Shown here one piece after another: positions 1 to 7,344 of a DNA stretch of 64,000 nucleotides (positions within the stretch are counted from its first letter, which is position 1; every line of letters begins with the position of its first letter). This DNA comes from Acidobacteriaceae bacterium (lineage in GTDB: Bacteria > Acidobacteriota > Terriglobia > Terriglobales > Acidobacteriaceae), in NCBI GenBank assembly GCA_903642225.1, contig CAHJWI010000001.1:186001-250000 (forward strand). The letters run 5' to 3'. The notes beneath the pieces were generated by a model. The model did not search any database, was not told the DNA's origin, and worked only from the letters and a program-made list of their open reading frames with translations. A program made the position numbers and the translations under genes.

Positions 1-1
1 G

Positions 2-364
2 AAAAACACCAGCAAAAAGCAGGACGGCCAGATTCCTGCCTGCGCCATGGATTCGCTGTCCGGCATCTTCTACATCGGCTCGCAAAGCCTGCAAATTGGC
101 CAGGACCTCCACCTGCCGCTGGCCGACGCCATGCGAACGGTCGCCGTGACCGTCAAGGTAGAAGGCCGCGAAGAGATCAAGACACCCGCGGGCACCTTCC
201 AGACAGTCCGCGTCCAGCCAACCGCAGACGCCGGCGTCGTCAAAAACCGTGGCACCATCACCATCTGGTACACCGACGACGCGCGCCACCTCCCCGTCCA
301 GATCCGCGCCAAACTCTTCTGGGGAACCCTCATCTTCCACCTGCAATCTGTGGAAACCCGCTAG
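2..364 (+). CDS. DUF3108-family protein, C-terminal part (5' end outside window)
   Basis: The reading frame is open from base 2 to the TAG at 362-364, so only about the last 120 residues are present and the start lies left of the window. The remaining part has the DUF3108 pattern: a segment 'MDSLSGIFYI', an alternating beta-strand region with 'KTPAGTFQTVRVQP', and a final 'IWYTDDARHLPVQI' strand. Members are secreted or periplasmic proteins of unknown function in Gram-negative bacteria. An internal ATG at 47 is unlikely to be the real start because the homology-like frame continues upstream of it. Confidence 0.75.
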   Translation, partial: KNTSKKQDGQIPACAMDSLSGIFYIGSQSLQIGQDLHLPLADAMRTVAVTVKVEGREEIKTPAGTFQTVRVQPTADAGVVKNRGTITIWYTDDARHLPVQIRAKLFWGTLIFHLQSVETR

Positions 365-482
365 ACTCAGTCCGTGTAAGCAGTCGTCAGGACCGCTGGA
401 CGAAGGGCTGCAGTCTTCGCTGCAACGCCCTAACGCAAAGGGGACGCAGCCGAAGCTGCGCCCCCCTTTCGACACTTGCAAA

Positions 483-1010
483 CTACTGTGCGCGGAACAA
501 CTCGACCCGGCGGTTGTCTGCCTTGCCTGCAGCCGTCGCATTTGTATCCACTGGCTTCTCCGGACCGAAACCCTCGCCTGTCAGCTGCGAATGGTCCACA
601 CCCTTAGCTTTCAGGTATTCCACCACTGCGGCCGCACGAGCACCTGCAAGATTCTCGTTATGTGGCTTCGCCCCTGTGCTGTCGGTGTAGCCCTCTACCC
701 GAAGCCGAATGCTCTTGTCCTGCTTCATCGCAGCAGCCGCCTGGTCCAGCGTAGCCTTTGCCTCTGGCGACAGGTCGCTCTTGTCCGTTGCAAAATGCAC
801 AGCAGCCAGGGTGGGCAGCGCAGCCGGTGCAGCAGTCGCCGGTTCAGAGGTTGCAGCCGGTGTCACTGCAGGCGTTGTGTTGTCGGACTTATGACGCGTC
901 AGGAAATACGCCAGCAAAGCCAGCAGCAGGAGCAGAGGCAGCAACCAAGCCCACAACGGTATTCCAGCCTTCTTACCGCCTTCTTCGTACACCTTCACTC
1001 GTTCGGTCAT
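483..1010 (-). CDS. OmpA-family protein with N-terminal membrane anchor
   Basis: This is a 175-residue protein. A single transmembrane helix (about residues 17-39) follows a short cytoplasmic start. An Ala/Pro/Thr-rich linker leads to an OmpA C-terminal domain (about 70-175) with 'VEGYTDSTG', 'LAGARAAAVVEYL' and the terminal 'DNRRVELF'. The Asp and Arg of this fold normally bind diaminopimelate of peptidoglycan, so the likely role is anchoring the envelope to the cell wall. There is no beta-barrel, so it resembles inner-membrane OmpA-like proteins rather than porins. The ATG has a GAGGA about 10 bases upstream. Confidence 0.85.
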   Translation of the reverse strand: MTERVKVYEEGGKKAGIPLWAWLLPLLLLLALLAYFLTRHKSDNTTPAVTPAATSEPATAAPAALPTLAAVHFATDKSDLSPEAKATLDQAAAAMKQDKSIRLRVEGYTDSTGAKPHNENLAGARAAAVVEYLKAKGVDHSQLTGEGFGPEKPVDTNATAAGKADNRRVELFRAQ

Positions 1011-1095
1011 TGCGCGTCGTTCCTCAAATGAACTTCGTTATAAAACATGGAAAAGGCAGTTCGGCCAAAGTCGGAAAAGGGTCTATCGCCCACTA

Positions 1096-1539
1096 CTATT
1101 TCGGTGCGGACGTGCCCGCGACGATCGGCCGCTCCACCGTGTCGCCATATCCACCAGCAATGTTGCCTGATTCGTTGAGCGGTTCGCCACTTGCGTCCAG
1201 CGTTACACCATTACCGATCACAGACTCGTCAATCTTGACCGCTGCGTGCCGCTGAAAAATATCTTCCACCCGGTCCGTAAAGTCCGACGCAAAGGCCACT
1301 GCGATCAGGACGCCGCCCTTGCCGATCTCTTCCAGCAGGTGATCGATGTCCCGTGCAGGCACCTTCAGCTGTTCCAGCGTTGTCTTGTACTGCCCGTCGT
1401 CGCCGCTCACGCGCTTGTCCAGCGTGTAGATCACATTTGCGGGTACACCCGCCGCAATCAAGTCGTGCACCACACCCTTCGCCTGGTCTTCGTTGTGAAA
1501 CAGTGAAACAAATGTCGTTGTATCGGGCGCACTTGCCAT
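1096..1539 (-). CDS. YflT/general-stress-protein-like small protein
   Basis: This is a 147-residue soluble protein. The N-terminal half, 'FVSLFHNEDQAKGVVHDLI', has the alternating strand-helix pattern of the YflT/GSP17M-like fold, where a hydrophobic strand is followed by a helix rich in Glu and Ala. The middle, 'IGKGGVLIAVAF', is Gly-rich and hydrophobic, and the C-terminus is polar. The ATG at 1539 is preferred because GGAG lies nine bases upstream, although an in-frame GTG at 1554 would add five residues. The assignment is by pattern only. Family members are stress-associated proteins of unknown biochemistry. Confidence 0.6.
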   Translation of the reverse strand: MASAPDTTTFVSLFHNEDQAKGVVHDLIAAGVPANVIYTLDKRVSGDDGQYKTTLEQLKVPARDIDHLLEEIGKGGVLIAVAFASDFTDRVEDIFQRHAAVKIDESVIGNGVTLDASGEPLNESGNIAGGYGDTVERPIVAGTSAPK

Positions 1540-1648
1540 GGTGGGGAACTCCACGTTCAGATACCCGCATTGCAGCGGTCCAGAAGCTTAGGTGCCGTCC
1601 CCCGCTCCAACGCTGCCCCGCACCGCACTTTATTCCTGGGCGACTTCC

Positions 1649-1804
1649 TTACTGTTCCAGCATCTCGTCCTGCTTCTTCAACGCTGCTGCTTCCACTGGA
1701 AACTGCTGCCGAATGCGCTCCAGCAGAAACGCCGGCGCAAAGCCTTCCAGCCAAATGTCCGCGTCGATGCCGGCCTTGTGCGCATTGCCCGGGACGCTCC
1801 GCAC
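1649..1804 (-). CDS. possible 51-residue protein in frame with, and just after, the prmC stop
   Basis: After the prmC stop (TAG at 1823-1825) the same frame stays open for 57 codons to a TAA at 1649-1651. The translation is amphipathic and protein-like ('IDADIWLEGFAPAFLLERI', then 'ALKKQDEMLEQ'). A GTG at 1804 or a TTG at 1819 could start it, but neither has a well-spaced Shine-Dalgarno. It may be a small separate gene, a C-terminal extension lost by a stop mutation, or chance. PrmC itself ends at its normal family length before the TAG. Confidence 0.3.
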   Translation of the reverse strand: MRSVPGNAHKAGIDADIWLEGFAPAFLLERIRQQFPVEAAALKKQDEMLEQ

Positions 1805-1822
1805 CTCCTCGGAGTGCAAAGA

Positions 1823-2698
1823 CTAAGTCCCGCTTCCACGCCGGGCCATCGCAATTCTTTCCACACCCTGCAGGTCACGAACAAACCGCACTTCGCTCCA
1901 CCGGCTCAGCAACGTGTCCAGCACCGGCGTCCGACCGCCCGTCTCCAGCACAAGCCATCCACCCGGCACCAGCCGCTCCCAGGCCTGCGGAATCAACTGC
2001 CGCAGCACATCATGGCCGTCTGCCCCACCAAACAGCGCCAGGTGCGGCTCATGCTCGCGGACCTGCGCATGCAAACTCGGTGCATCTGCCAGCGGCACAT
2101 ACGGCGGGTTCGACACGATCACGTCGAAGCTCTCGTCATGCACGAAATCCAGCAGATCCGACTCGGCAAACCGCACCCCTCCCTGCAGCATGCGCCTGCC
2201 CAGCCCCAGCCCCTCCGCATTCCGCCGTGCCACCGCCAGCGCTTCGAGGGAAACATCCAAACCCACAACAGTCGCCTTCGTGTAGTCCAGTGCCAGTGTC
2301 ACCGCCAGCACGCCGCTGCCCGTCCCCACATCCGCAATCCGTAACGGCCACTGCCGGTCCGTAAACAGCCGCAGCACCTCGTCAGCAATCAGCTCAGTCT
2401 CCGGCCGCGGAATCAGCACATCAGGCGTGACGAGAAATTGCCGCCCGTAAAACTCCTGCGATCCGCGCATGTACTGCACCGGCTCTGCCTGCAGCCGCCG
2501 CTCCAGCAGGGCCTCGTACCGCACGACCTCCTCTGCGCCCAGCAACCTGTCAGGATCGGCAAGCATCCCCACCCTGCTCAAGCCAGTCGCCACTTCCAGC
2601 AACTGCCGAGCGTCCAGCGCCGCGTTGTCCCTCAGATCTTCCCGCAACGCAAGACGCTCCGCGCCAGTGCGCAGAGCGTTTCGAACCGTTGCCAACAC
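1823..2698 (-). CDS. prmC: peptide chain release factor N5-glutamine methyltransferase
   Basis: PrmC methylates the Gln of the GGQ motif in RF1 and RF2 using S-adenosylmethionine. The 291-residue protein shows the helical N-terminal domain, the 'IPRPETE' motif (96-102), the SAM-binding 'DVGTGSG' (123-129), an acidic strand end 'VGLDVS', and the catalytic 'NPPY' (197-200) that holds the substrate Gln. Its start (GTG at 2698) lies eight bases after the prfA stop, so it is co-transcribed with its substrate gene in the usual bacterial prfA-prmC order. Length and motifs are typical. Confidence 0.95.
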   Translation of the reverse strand: MLATVRNALRTGAERLALREDLRDNAALDARQLLEVATGLSRVGMLADPDRLLGAEEVVRYEALLERRLQAEPVQYMRGSQEFYGRQFLVTPDVLIPRPETELIADEVLRLFTDRQWPLRIADVGTGSGVLAVTLALDYTKATVVGLDVSLEALAVARRNAEGLGLGRRMLQGGVRFAESDLLDFVHDESFDVIVSNPPYVPLADAPSLHAQVREHEPHLALFGGADGHDVLRQLIPQAWERLVPGGWLVLETGGRTPVLDTLLSRWSEVRFVRDLQGVERIAMARRGSGT

Positions 2699-2706
2699 CG
2701 GCAGAC

Positions 2707-3780
2707 TCAGGCCGCAACCGCCTCGGCCTTCAGCCGCTCCGCCGTGTCATGCGCAATCAACGCATCCACCACCGGCTGCAGCTTGCCTTCCATCACGTAC
2801 TCCAACTGGTGCAGCGTCAGCCCGATGCGGTGATCCGTCAGCCGGTTCTGCGGAAAGTTATACGTCCGAATCTTTTCCGACCGATCCCCGGTCCCGACCT
2901 GGCTCTTACGCGCCGTCGCCTGAATCTGGTGCAGCCGCTCCATCTCTACCTCGTACAGCCTGGACCGCAACACTCGCATCGCCTTTTCGCGGTTTTTGAT
3001 CTGGCTCTTCTCGTCCTGGCAGCTCACGACGGTGTTGGTCGGCAGGTGCGTGATGCGGATCGCGGAGTACGTCGTGTTCACGCTCTGCCCACCCGGCCCG
3101 GACGAGCAGAATGTATCCACCCGCAGGTCCTTCTGCTCGATCTTCACGTCCACCTCCTCGGCCTCTGGCAGCACCGCCACCGTAATTGCAGATGTGTGCA
3201 CCCGACCCTGCGTCTCCGTCGCTGGCACCCGCTGCACGCGGTGCACACCGCTCTCATACTTCAGCGAGCTGTATACCCGGTCGCCCTCAATTAGCGCCGT
3301 TACATCCTTCATTCCGCCAACGGTGCTCTCGGTTTCGCTCAGGATTTCCACCTTCCACCGGTGCAGCTCCGCATAGCGCAGGTACATGCGAAAGACCTCC
3401 GCCGCAAACAGTGAAGCTTCATCCCCACCCGTCGCAGCGCGAATTTCCAGCACCACGTTCTTGTCGTCGTTCGGGTCCTTGGGCAGCAGCAGAATCTTGA
3501 GCGCCTCGTCGATCTCCGCCAGCCGCGGCTCCAGCGTTGCTAGCTCCTCCTGCGCCATCGCCCGCATCTCCTCGTCGCTCTCGCCAAGCATCGCCTTTGC
3601 ATCCGCAACGCCGGCGCGCACCTGCTTGTACTCCCTATAACGCTCAATCACCGGCTGCATATCGCGGTGCTGCTTGCCCACCTTCTGCATGCGTGGCTGG
3701 TCGCTCACAATGGCGGGGTCGCTCATTTCCCGCTCCAGGTCCATAAAACGCTCTTCCAACTGCTCCAAACGATCAAACAC
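2707..3780 (-). CDS. prfA: peptide chain release factor 1
   Basis: RF1 reads UAA and UAG stop codons on the ribosome and triggers peptide release. The 357-residue protein has the N-terminal coiled-coil domain, the tripeptide anticodon 'PAT' (186-188), which identifies RF1 rather than RF2 (SPF), and the catalytic 'GGQ' (230-232) inside '[12 protein letters not shown]'. ATG start at 3780. It is the first gene of a two-gene unit with prmC, whose product methylates Gln232. The length is normal and no frameshift site is present, as expected for RF1. Confidence 0.97.
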   Translation of the reverse strand: MFDRLEQLEERFMDLEREMSDPAIVSDQPRMQKVGKQHRDMQPVIERYREYKQVRAGVADAKAMLGESDEEMRAMAQEELATLEPRLAEIDEALKILLLPKDPNDDKNVVLEIRAATGGDEASLFAAEVFRMYLRYAELHRWKVEILSETESTVGGMKDVTALIEGDRVYSSLKYESGVHRVQRVPATETQGRVHTSAITVAVLPEAEEVDVKIEQKDLRVDTFCSSGPGGQSVNTTYSAIRITHLPTNTVVSCQDEKSQIKNREKAMRVLRSRLYEVEMERLHQIQATARKSQVGTGDRSEKIRTYNFPQNRLTDHRIGLTLHQLEYVMEGKLQPVVDALIAHDTAERLKAEAVAA

Positions 3781-4035
3781 GGGACACTCCTCTGCACAAG
3801 GCAGGCAAATACAAACAGGGCAGATACACAGACCAAAACTGGAGGAAAGGCCGGGTAAGGGCAGCTAGGCAAAGTCGCGGCGCGGCAGGTTCACACGCAG
3901 ACGATTCATCGGGTTGGACAGGCACCCACGCATCACTTGTTTGATGATATCGCGGCTTGTGCGATGCAATCTGCTCGGATCGCTGCAACAATGGACCAAC
4001 CTGAAACCCGGCCAACGCCGCGCCGTCCAACCATC

Positions 4036-4815
4036 ATGCCTCGCTCCCGCTCCATCCCGGCCCTCGCCACTGCGACCCTGCTGTGCGCCGTACCCGCGTT
4101 TGCCGCAAAAAAAGCTCCTCCCGCACCCGACATCCTCGCCGTCCCCACTCGCGACACCCACGACAAGGACCACGTCACCATCGCCGCCGAACCGTTTGAG
4201 ACCAAGAGCAAAGCCGACTTCTTCCGCCTCGACTACGCCGGCCACAGCCTGCTCCCCGTCCGCCTGCTCGTCCGCAACGACTCCGACGTTCCGCTCGACC
4301 TGTCCGACGTCCGCATCCAGTTCATCGCAGCCGACGGCACCAAGCTGCCCGCCGCCACCCCCGACGAAATGAATCGCCGCCTTTTCCGCTTCAAAGACAT
4401 CCAGCCGCACCGCGTTCCCGGCACGCCCATCACCTACCACTCGACACCTGTCGACAAAAAAATCCTCGAGGACGACAAGGACTTCGGTTTCAAAAGCACC
4501 ACGATCCCGCCACACACCACCGCGGACGGCTTCCTCTTCTACGACGTGAAAGAGGTCGACGACCCGCAACTCAAGCACGCCGAAATCTACGTCAAGCAGA
4601 TCCACGAAGCTGACGCGAAACACACAGAACTCTTCGCCTTCACGCTGCCCTTCGACAAGTACCTCGCCGTGCAGAACGCAGCCGACGATACGAAGAAGAA
4701 GGCTGCGCAGGCAGCCGCGGAGAAGGAAGCCGCCGCTGCGTCAGGCCCCGACGACAAATCCGCCGACACCCCAAAGCTCAACGACAAAACCACAGACACA
4801 GCGCCCAAGCCCTAA
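4036..4815 (+). CDS. secreted protein of unknown function
   Basis: This is a 259-residue protein with a clear signal peptide (residues 1-23, ending 'AVPAFA') followed by a beta-rich domain containing 'VRLLVRNDSDVPLDLSDVRI', which looks like an immunoglobulin-like extracytoplasmic fold. The last 50 residues are Lys/Ala/Asp-rich and probably disordered. I do not recognise a family. In-frame ATGs at 3991 and 3937 would add residues before the signal peptide, so 4036 is chosen for the signal sequence, though no strong Shine-Dalgarno is visible. The GNAT gene follows after ten bases, suggesting co-transcription. Confidence 0.7.
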   Translation: MPRSRSIPALATATLLCAVPAFAAKKAPPAPDILAVPTRDTHDKDHVTIAAEPFETKSKADFFRLDYAGHSLLPVRLLVRNDSDVPLDLSDVRIQFIAADGTKLPAATPDEMNRRLFRFKDIQPHRVPGTPITYHSTPVDKKILEDDKDFGFKSTTIPPHTTADGFLFYDVKEVDDPQLKHAEIYVKQIHEADAKHTELFAFTLPFDKYLAVQNAADDTKKKAAQAAAEKEAAAASGPDDKSADTPKLNDKTTDTAPKP

Positions 4816-4825
4816 GAACGAGATC

Positions 4826-5314
4826 ATGAGCCTTCATCTCCGCCCTGCCACCTCCAACGACGTCCCGGAGATCCTCGCGCTCGTCCACGAGCTTGCCCTG
4901 TATGAAAAAGAACCCGAAGCCGTCCGCACCACCGAAGCCGACCTCCTCCGCGACGGCTTTGGCCCGGAACCCTACTTTCGCTGCACCATCGCCGAATGGG
5001 ACGGCCACGTCGCCGCCTTCGCCCTCTACTTCTTCCAGTACTCCACCTGGGAGGGCCGCCCCACGCTGTACCTTGAAGACCTCTTTGTCCGTCCGGCCTT
5101 CCGCAAGCAGGGCATCGGCAAAGCCCTCTTCCAACACCTCGCACAGGTCGCGCTCAGCCGCCACTGCACCCGCTTCCAGTGGGAATGCCTGGACTGGAAC
5201 ACACCTGCGCTCGACTTCTACGAGAGCAACGGCGCAAAGGTCTTGCGAAACTGGCTCAACCTCCGCATCACCGGCGATGCCCTGCAACATCTCGCCGCAA
5301 CAACCACGGAGTAA
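4826..5314 (+). CDS. GNAT N-acetyltransferase, diamine/thialysine acetyltransferase-like
   Basis: This 162-residue enzyme would transfer acetyl from acetyl-CoA to an amine. The CoA pyrophosphate loop is 'RKQGIGKA' (93-100), and the C-terminal 'LDWNTPALDFYESNGAK' carries the Tyr (about 132) that acts as general acid in spermidine/thialysine acetyltransferases. The segment 'STWEGRPTLYLEDLFV' is also characteristic of the SSAT-like subfamily. The substrate (polyamine, thialysine or another amine) cannot be fixed from sequence. ATG at 4826 lies ten bases after the preceding gene. Confidence 0.88.
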   Translation: MSLHLRPATSNDVPEILALVHELALYEKEPEAVRTTEADLLRDGFGPEPYFRCTIAEWDGHVAAFALYFFQYSTWEGRPTLYLEDLFVRPAFRKQGIGKALFQHLAQVALSRHCTRFQWECLDWNTPALDFYESNGAKVLRNWLNLRITGDALQHLAATTTE

Positions 5315-5360
5315 CTCGACCGCCGCTACCAGCAAAACTGCTGCGACCTTACCAAAGCTT

Positions 5361-5479
5361 GTCATTTCGACCGGAGCAGGACGGTTCTTTGTCCTGCGCG
5401 GCGGAGGAACCTGCTTTCCTCTTGCCACTTCAATAGCTGTCTCTTCGACCGGAGCAGCCAGAAGGCGGCTCTAGCCGCC
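5361..5479. repeat. Acidobacterial intergenic repeat, two partial copies
   Basis: The core TTCGACCGGAGCAG occurs at about 5366 and again at about 5443. The first copy is followed by the hairpin AGGAC/GTCCT and GGAGGAACCTGC. The second is followed by the short hairpin GGCGGCT-CT-AGCCGCC (5464-5479), which overlaps the 3' end of the chaperone gene on the minus strand. Repeats with this core recur between genes in Terriglobia genomes (from memory). Here they fill most of the space between convergent genes. Confidence 0.6.
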
Positions 5480-6790
5480 TCCGAGATCCTGCCCCGCCAG
5501 CATCGCCAATCCATACGCCACGGACGTGAACGCCTCACCAGTCACGACATTCCTCTCGCCAAACCTGCTGGAGAAGATGCGCCGCACCGCCGGCACCAGC
5601 GACGTGCCGCCCGTCAGAAACACCCGGTCGACAGACGACCCGTTCACTCCGGCTTCCCGCAGCACAGCCTCCACCGCCGCCTCCATACGCTGCAGATCCG
5701 GCTCAATCCAACTCTCAAATTCCGCGCGGCGCACCGTCTCCTGCAGCTTGAATGCATCGCCGTCAAAACGGAATACGGCTTCGCTCGCCGACGACAGATC
5801 CACCTTCAGCCGCTGCACAGCGCGGTGCAGGTGGTAGCCCAGGTCGTTCTCCACCAGGCTGCGCAGTGCCTTGATCTTCTCCGGTTCCAGCGCGCGCATC
5901 TCGCTCGTGCGTAACAGCTCTCGCACGCCGTGCGTCCGCAAAAACGACAGCGTGTGCCACCGCTCCAGCCGCGCATAGACCCACGCCGGCAACGCCGGCA
6001 GCGTCTTGTCCAGCGACCGCGCCATGCTTTCCGACCCCAGCGCCGGCGATACCAGCCGCCGCACAATACGCGCGTCGAAGGCGTCCCCGGCCAGGCCGAC
6101 ACCGGTGCTTGCAAGCACCCGCTGCTTGCCGTTGACTACGCGCAACAGCGCAAAGTCCGTCGTGCCACCGCCAAAGTCACCGATCAGCACAAGCTGCTCG
6201 CCGACAGCATCCCGCGCGTACGCCGCCGCCGCTGCCACAGGCTCCAGCGCAAACTCCACGTCGGTAAACCCTGCCTCAACCAGCGCGCCGCGCAGGCGCT
6301 CCACGGCAAAGTCGTTGTCCGTCTCGGTATCGGCCCCCACAAAAGTCACCGGCCTGCCCACCACCGCCCGCGTCACATCAAAACCGAACTGCGCACTCGC
6401 CGCACGCCGCAGGTCCTTCAGCATCCGGCTCACGAGGTCCTCAAACCTGTATTGACGCCCAAAGATCTCCGTGCCGGTCAGGTCGCGCGCAGACAGGTAA
6501 CTCTTCAGGCTCTGCACCAGCCGGCCCTGCACGGCGTCGTCCATCTGGTCGGTCTGCAGGTACTGCGCAATCGCCTCCGCGCCCGTCCACACGCTCACTT
6601 TTGCACTGGCTACCTTTCCACCCTTTTGCAGGTACAGCATTGATCGCGACGAGGGGCCAGCCGCACCTCCATGACCAAAGCTCACCAGTTCCACGGCGCC
6701 ATCGCGCAGCAATCCTATCGAGCTGTTCGTCGTTCCGAAGTCGATCCCAATCCAGGGTGTTGCATTTGTCGCTACGCTCACCTCTCCCAC
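5471..6790 (-). CDS. Hsp70-family chaperone-like ATPase (YegD type)
   Basis: This protein of about 439 residues has the Hsp70 nucleotide-binding fold: phosphate-1 motif 'IGIDFGTTNSSIGLL', phosphate-2 motif 'IGDFGGGTTDFALLR', and adenosine motif 'VFLTGGTSLVPAVRRIF' near the end. It stops there, so it lacks the substrate-binding and lid domains of DnaK, as in YegD-type proteins. ATPase activity is likely; client and partner proteins are unknown. GTG starts at 6790 or 6781 place the phosphate-1 motif near the N-terminus, while an upstream GTG at 6841 would add an unlikely 17-residue leader. Confidence 0.85.
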   Translation of the reverse strand: MGEVSVATNATPWIGIDFGTTNSSIGLLRDGAVELVSFGHGGAAGPSSRSMLYLQKGGKVASAKVSVWTGAEAIAQYLQTDQMDDAVQGRLVQSLKSYLSARDLTGTEIFGRQYRFEDLVSRMLKDLRRAASAQFGFDVTRAVVGRPVTFVGADTETDNDFAVERLRGALVEAGFTDVEFALEPVAAAAAYARDAVGEQLVLIGDFGGGTTDFALLRVVNGKQRVLASTGVGLAGDAFDARIVRRLVSPALGSESMARSLDKTLPALPAWVYARLERWHTLSFLRTHGVRELLRTSEMRALEPEKIKALRSLVENDLGYHLHRAVQRLKVDLSSASEAVFRFDGDAFKLQETVRRAEFESWIEPDLQRMEAAVEAVLREAGVNGSSVDRVFLTGGTSLVPAVRRIFSSRFGERNVVTGEAFTSVAYGLAMLAGQDLGGG

Positions 6791-6854
6791 TCTAAGTGGT
6801 TGGTCGCGTCGCGTCGCGTGGCTCAAAAGCTGCTTCCACACCTCGCATTACGGC

Positions 6855-6883
6855 TTGACACACCGGTGGAGCCGGGCTACTCT
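6855..6883 (+). promoter_or_regulatory. candidate sigma70 promoter reading toward trmFO
   Basis: A perfect -35 box TTGACA (6855-6860) is followed after exactly 17 bases by TACTCT (6878-6883), a three-of-six match to TATAAT that includes the conserved TA and final T. It lies between the divergent chaperone gene and trmFO and would give a 5' leader of about 450 bases. Confidence 0.45.
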
Positions 6884-7235
6884 CTGCCTATGCTTTTCGC
6901 AGCGCAGTATTGTTGTTGCTCCCGATAAGACCCTTTCCGGTCGAGCGACACTGCGTGCATCCTCAAACCATCAGGCACACACGAAAGATTCCGTAGGAGC
7001 ACTTTGCTCTTTCGAACTCCCGTATCGCGCTCGGCTTCCCTTTCGCTCTTTCCACTGAAAGGTCGGCTTCATGCAAAAGGCATCGTTTCTCACCCGTCTC
7101 CGTTTTTCGTATACCTACGCACTGGTGGCTCAACTTGCTCGCGGCCTCCGCAGGCGTCCGCAGCAGCAACCTGCTGCAGCTTACGCAAAAGCCCACCACG
7201 CCTGAGTGCAAAAGCCCTGCCCGACTTTTAGAAGA

Positions 7236-7340
7236 GAGCCCTCTCCGCCCCACGCGTTTACGCAATGGCGGATACTTAGAGGTAGACCAACCGCCACGGC
7301 GCAAGTGCATGTTGCACGGCACCGGCGGTCGAGAGGGCTC
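7236..7340 (+). promoter_or_regulatory. candidate RNA structure masking the trmFO ribosome-binding site
   Basis: GAGCCCTCTC (7236-7245) is exactly complementary to GAGAGGGCTC (7331-7340), which contains the GAGAGGG Shine-Dalgarno-like sequence four bases before the trmFO ATG. Inside this closing stem lie GCGT-TT-ACGC (7254-7263), a stem ACCGCC (7290-7295) with GGCGGT (7324-7329), and an apical GTGCA-TGT-TGCAC (7305-7317). Alternatively CGCC (7246-7249) can pair with GGCG (7324-7327) and lengthen the closing stem. The layout is a junction with two or three arms. I recognise no known riboswitch class. Confidence 0.45.
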
Positions 7341-7344
7341 CTTC

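Larger units (their letters stand above)
6791..7344. other. 554-base intergenic region holding a promoter and the trmFO leader
   Basis: No convincing gene is present. A sigma70-like promoter at 6855-6883 faces right. A local hairpin (CGAAA...TTTCG enclosing GAGCA/TGCTC) lies near 6984-7015, and a large potential RNA structure covers 7236-7340. The trmFO frame is open back to 7135, but its family N-terminus ('MKSIHVVGGGLAG') starts at 7345, so the upstream part is taken as untranslated. Confidence 0.6.

Noticed and set aside
3865-4623. A 252-codon minus-strand open frame opposite the secreted protein gene
   Set aside because: It has Val/Gly/Asp-rich sequence without domains and mirrors the third-position GC bias of the plus-strand gene, which has a signal peptide.
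4778-5428. A 216-codon minus-strand open frame opposite the GNAT gene
   Set aside because: The plus-strand frame shows a complete acetyltransferase; the minus one is a GC-bias artefact.
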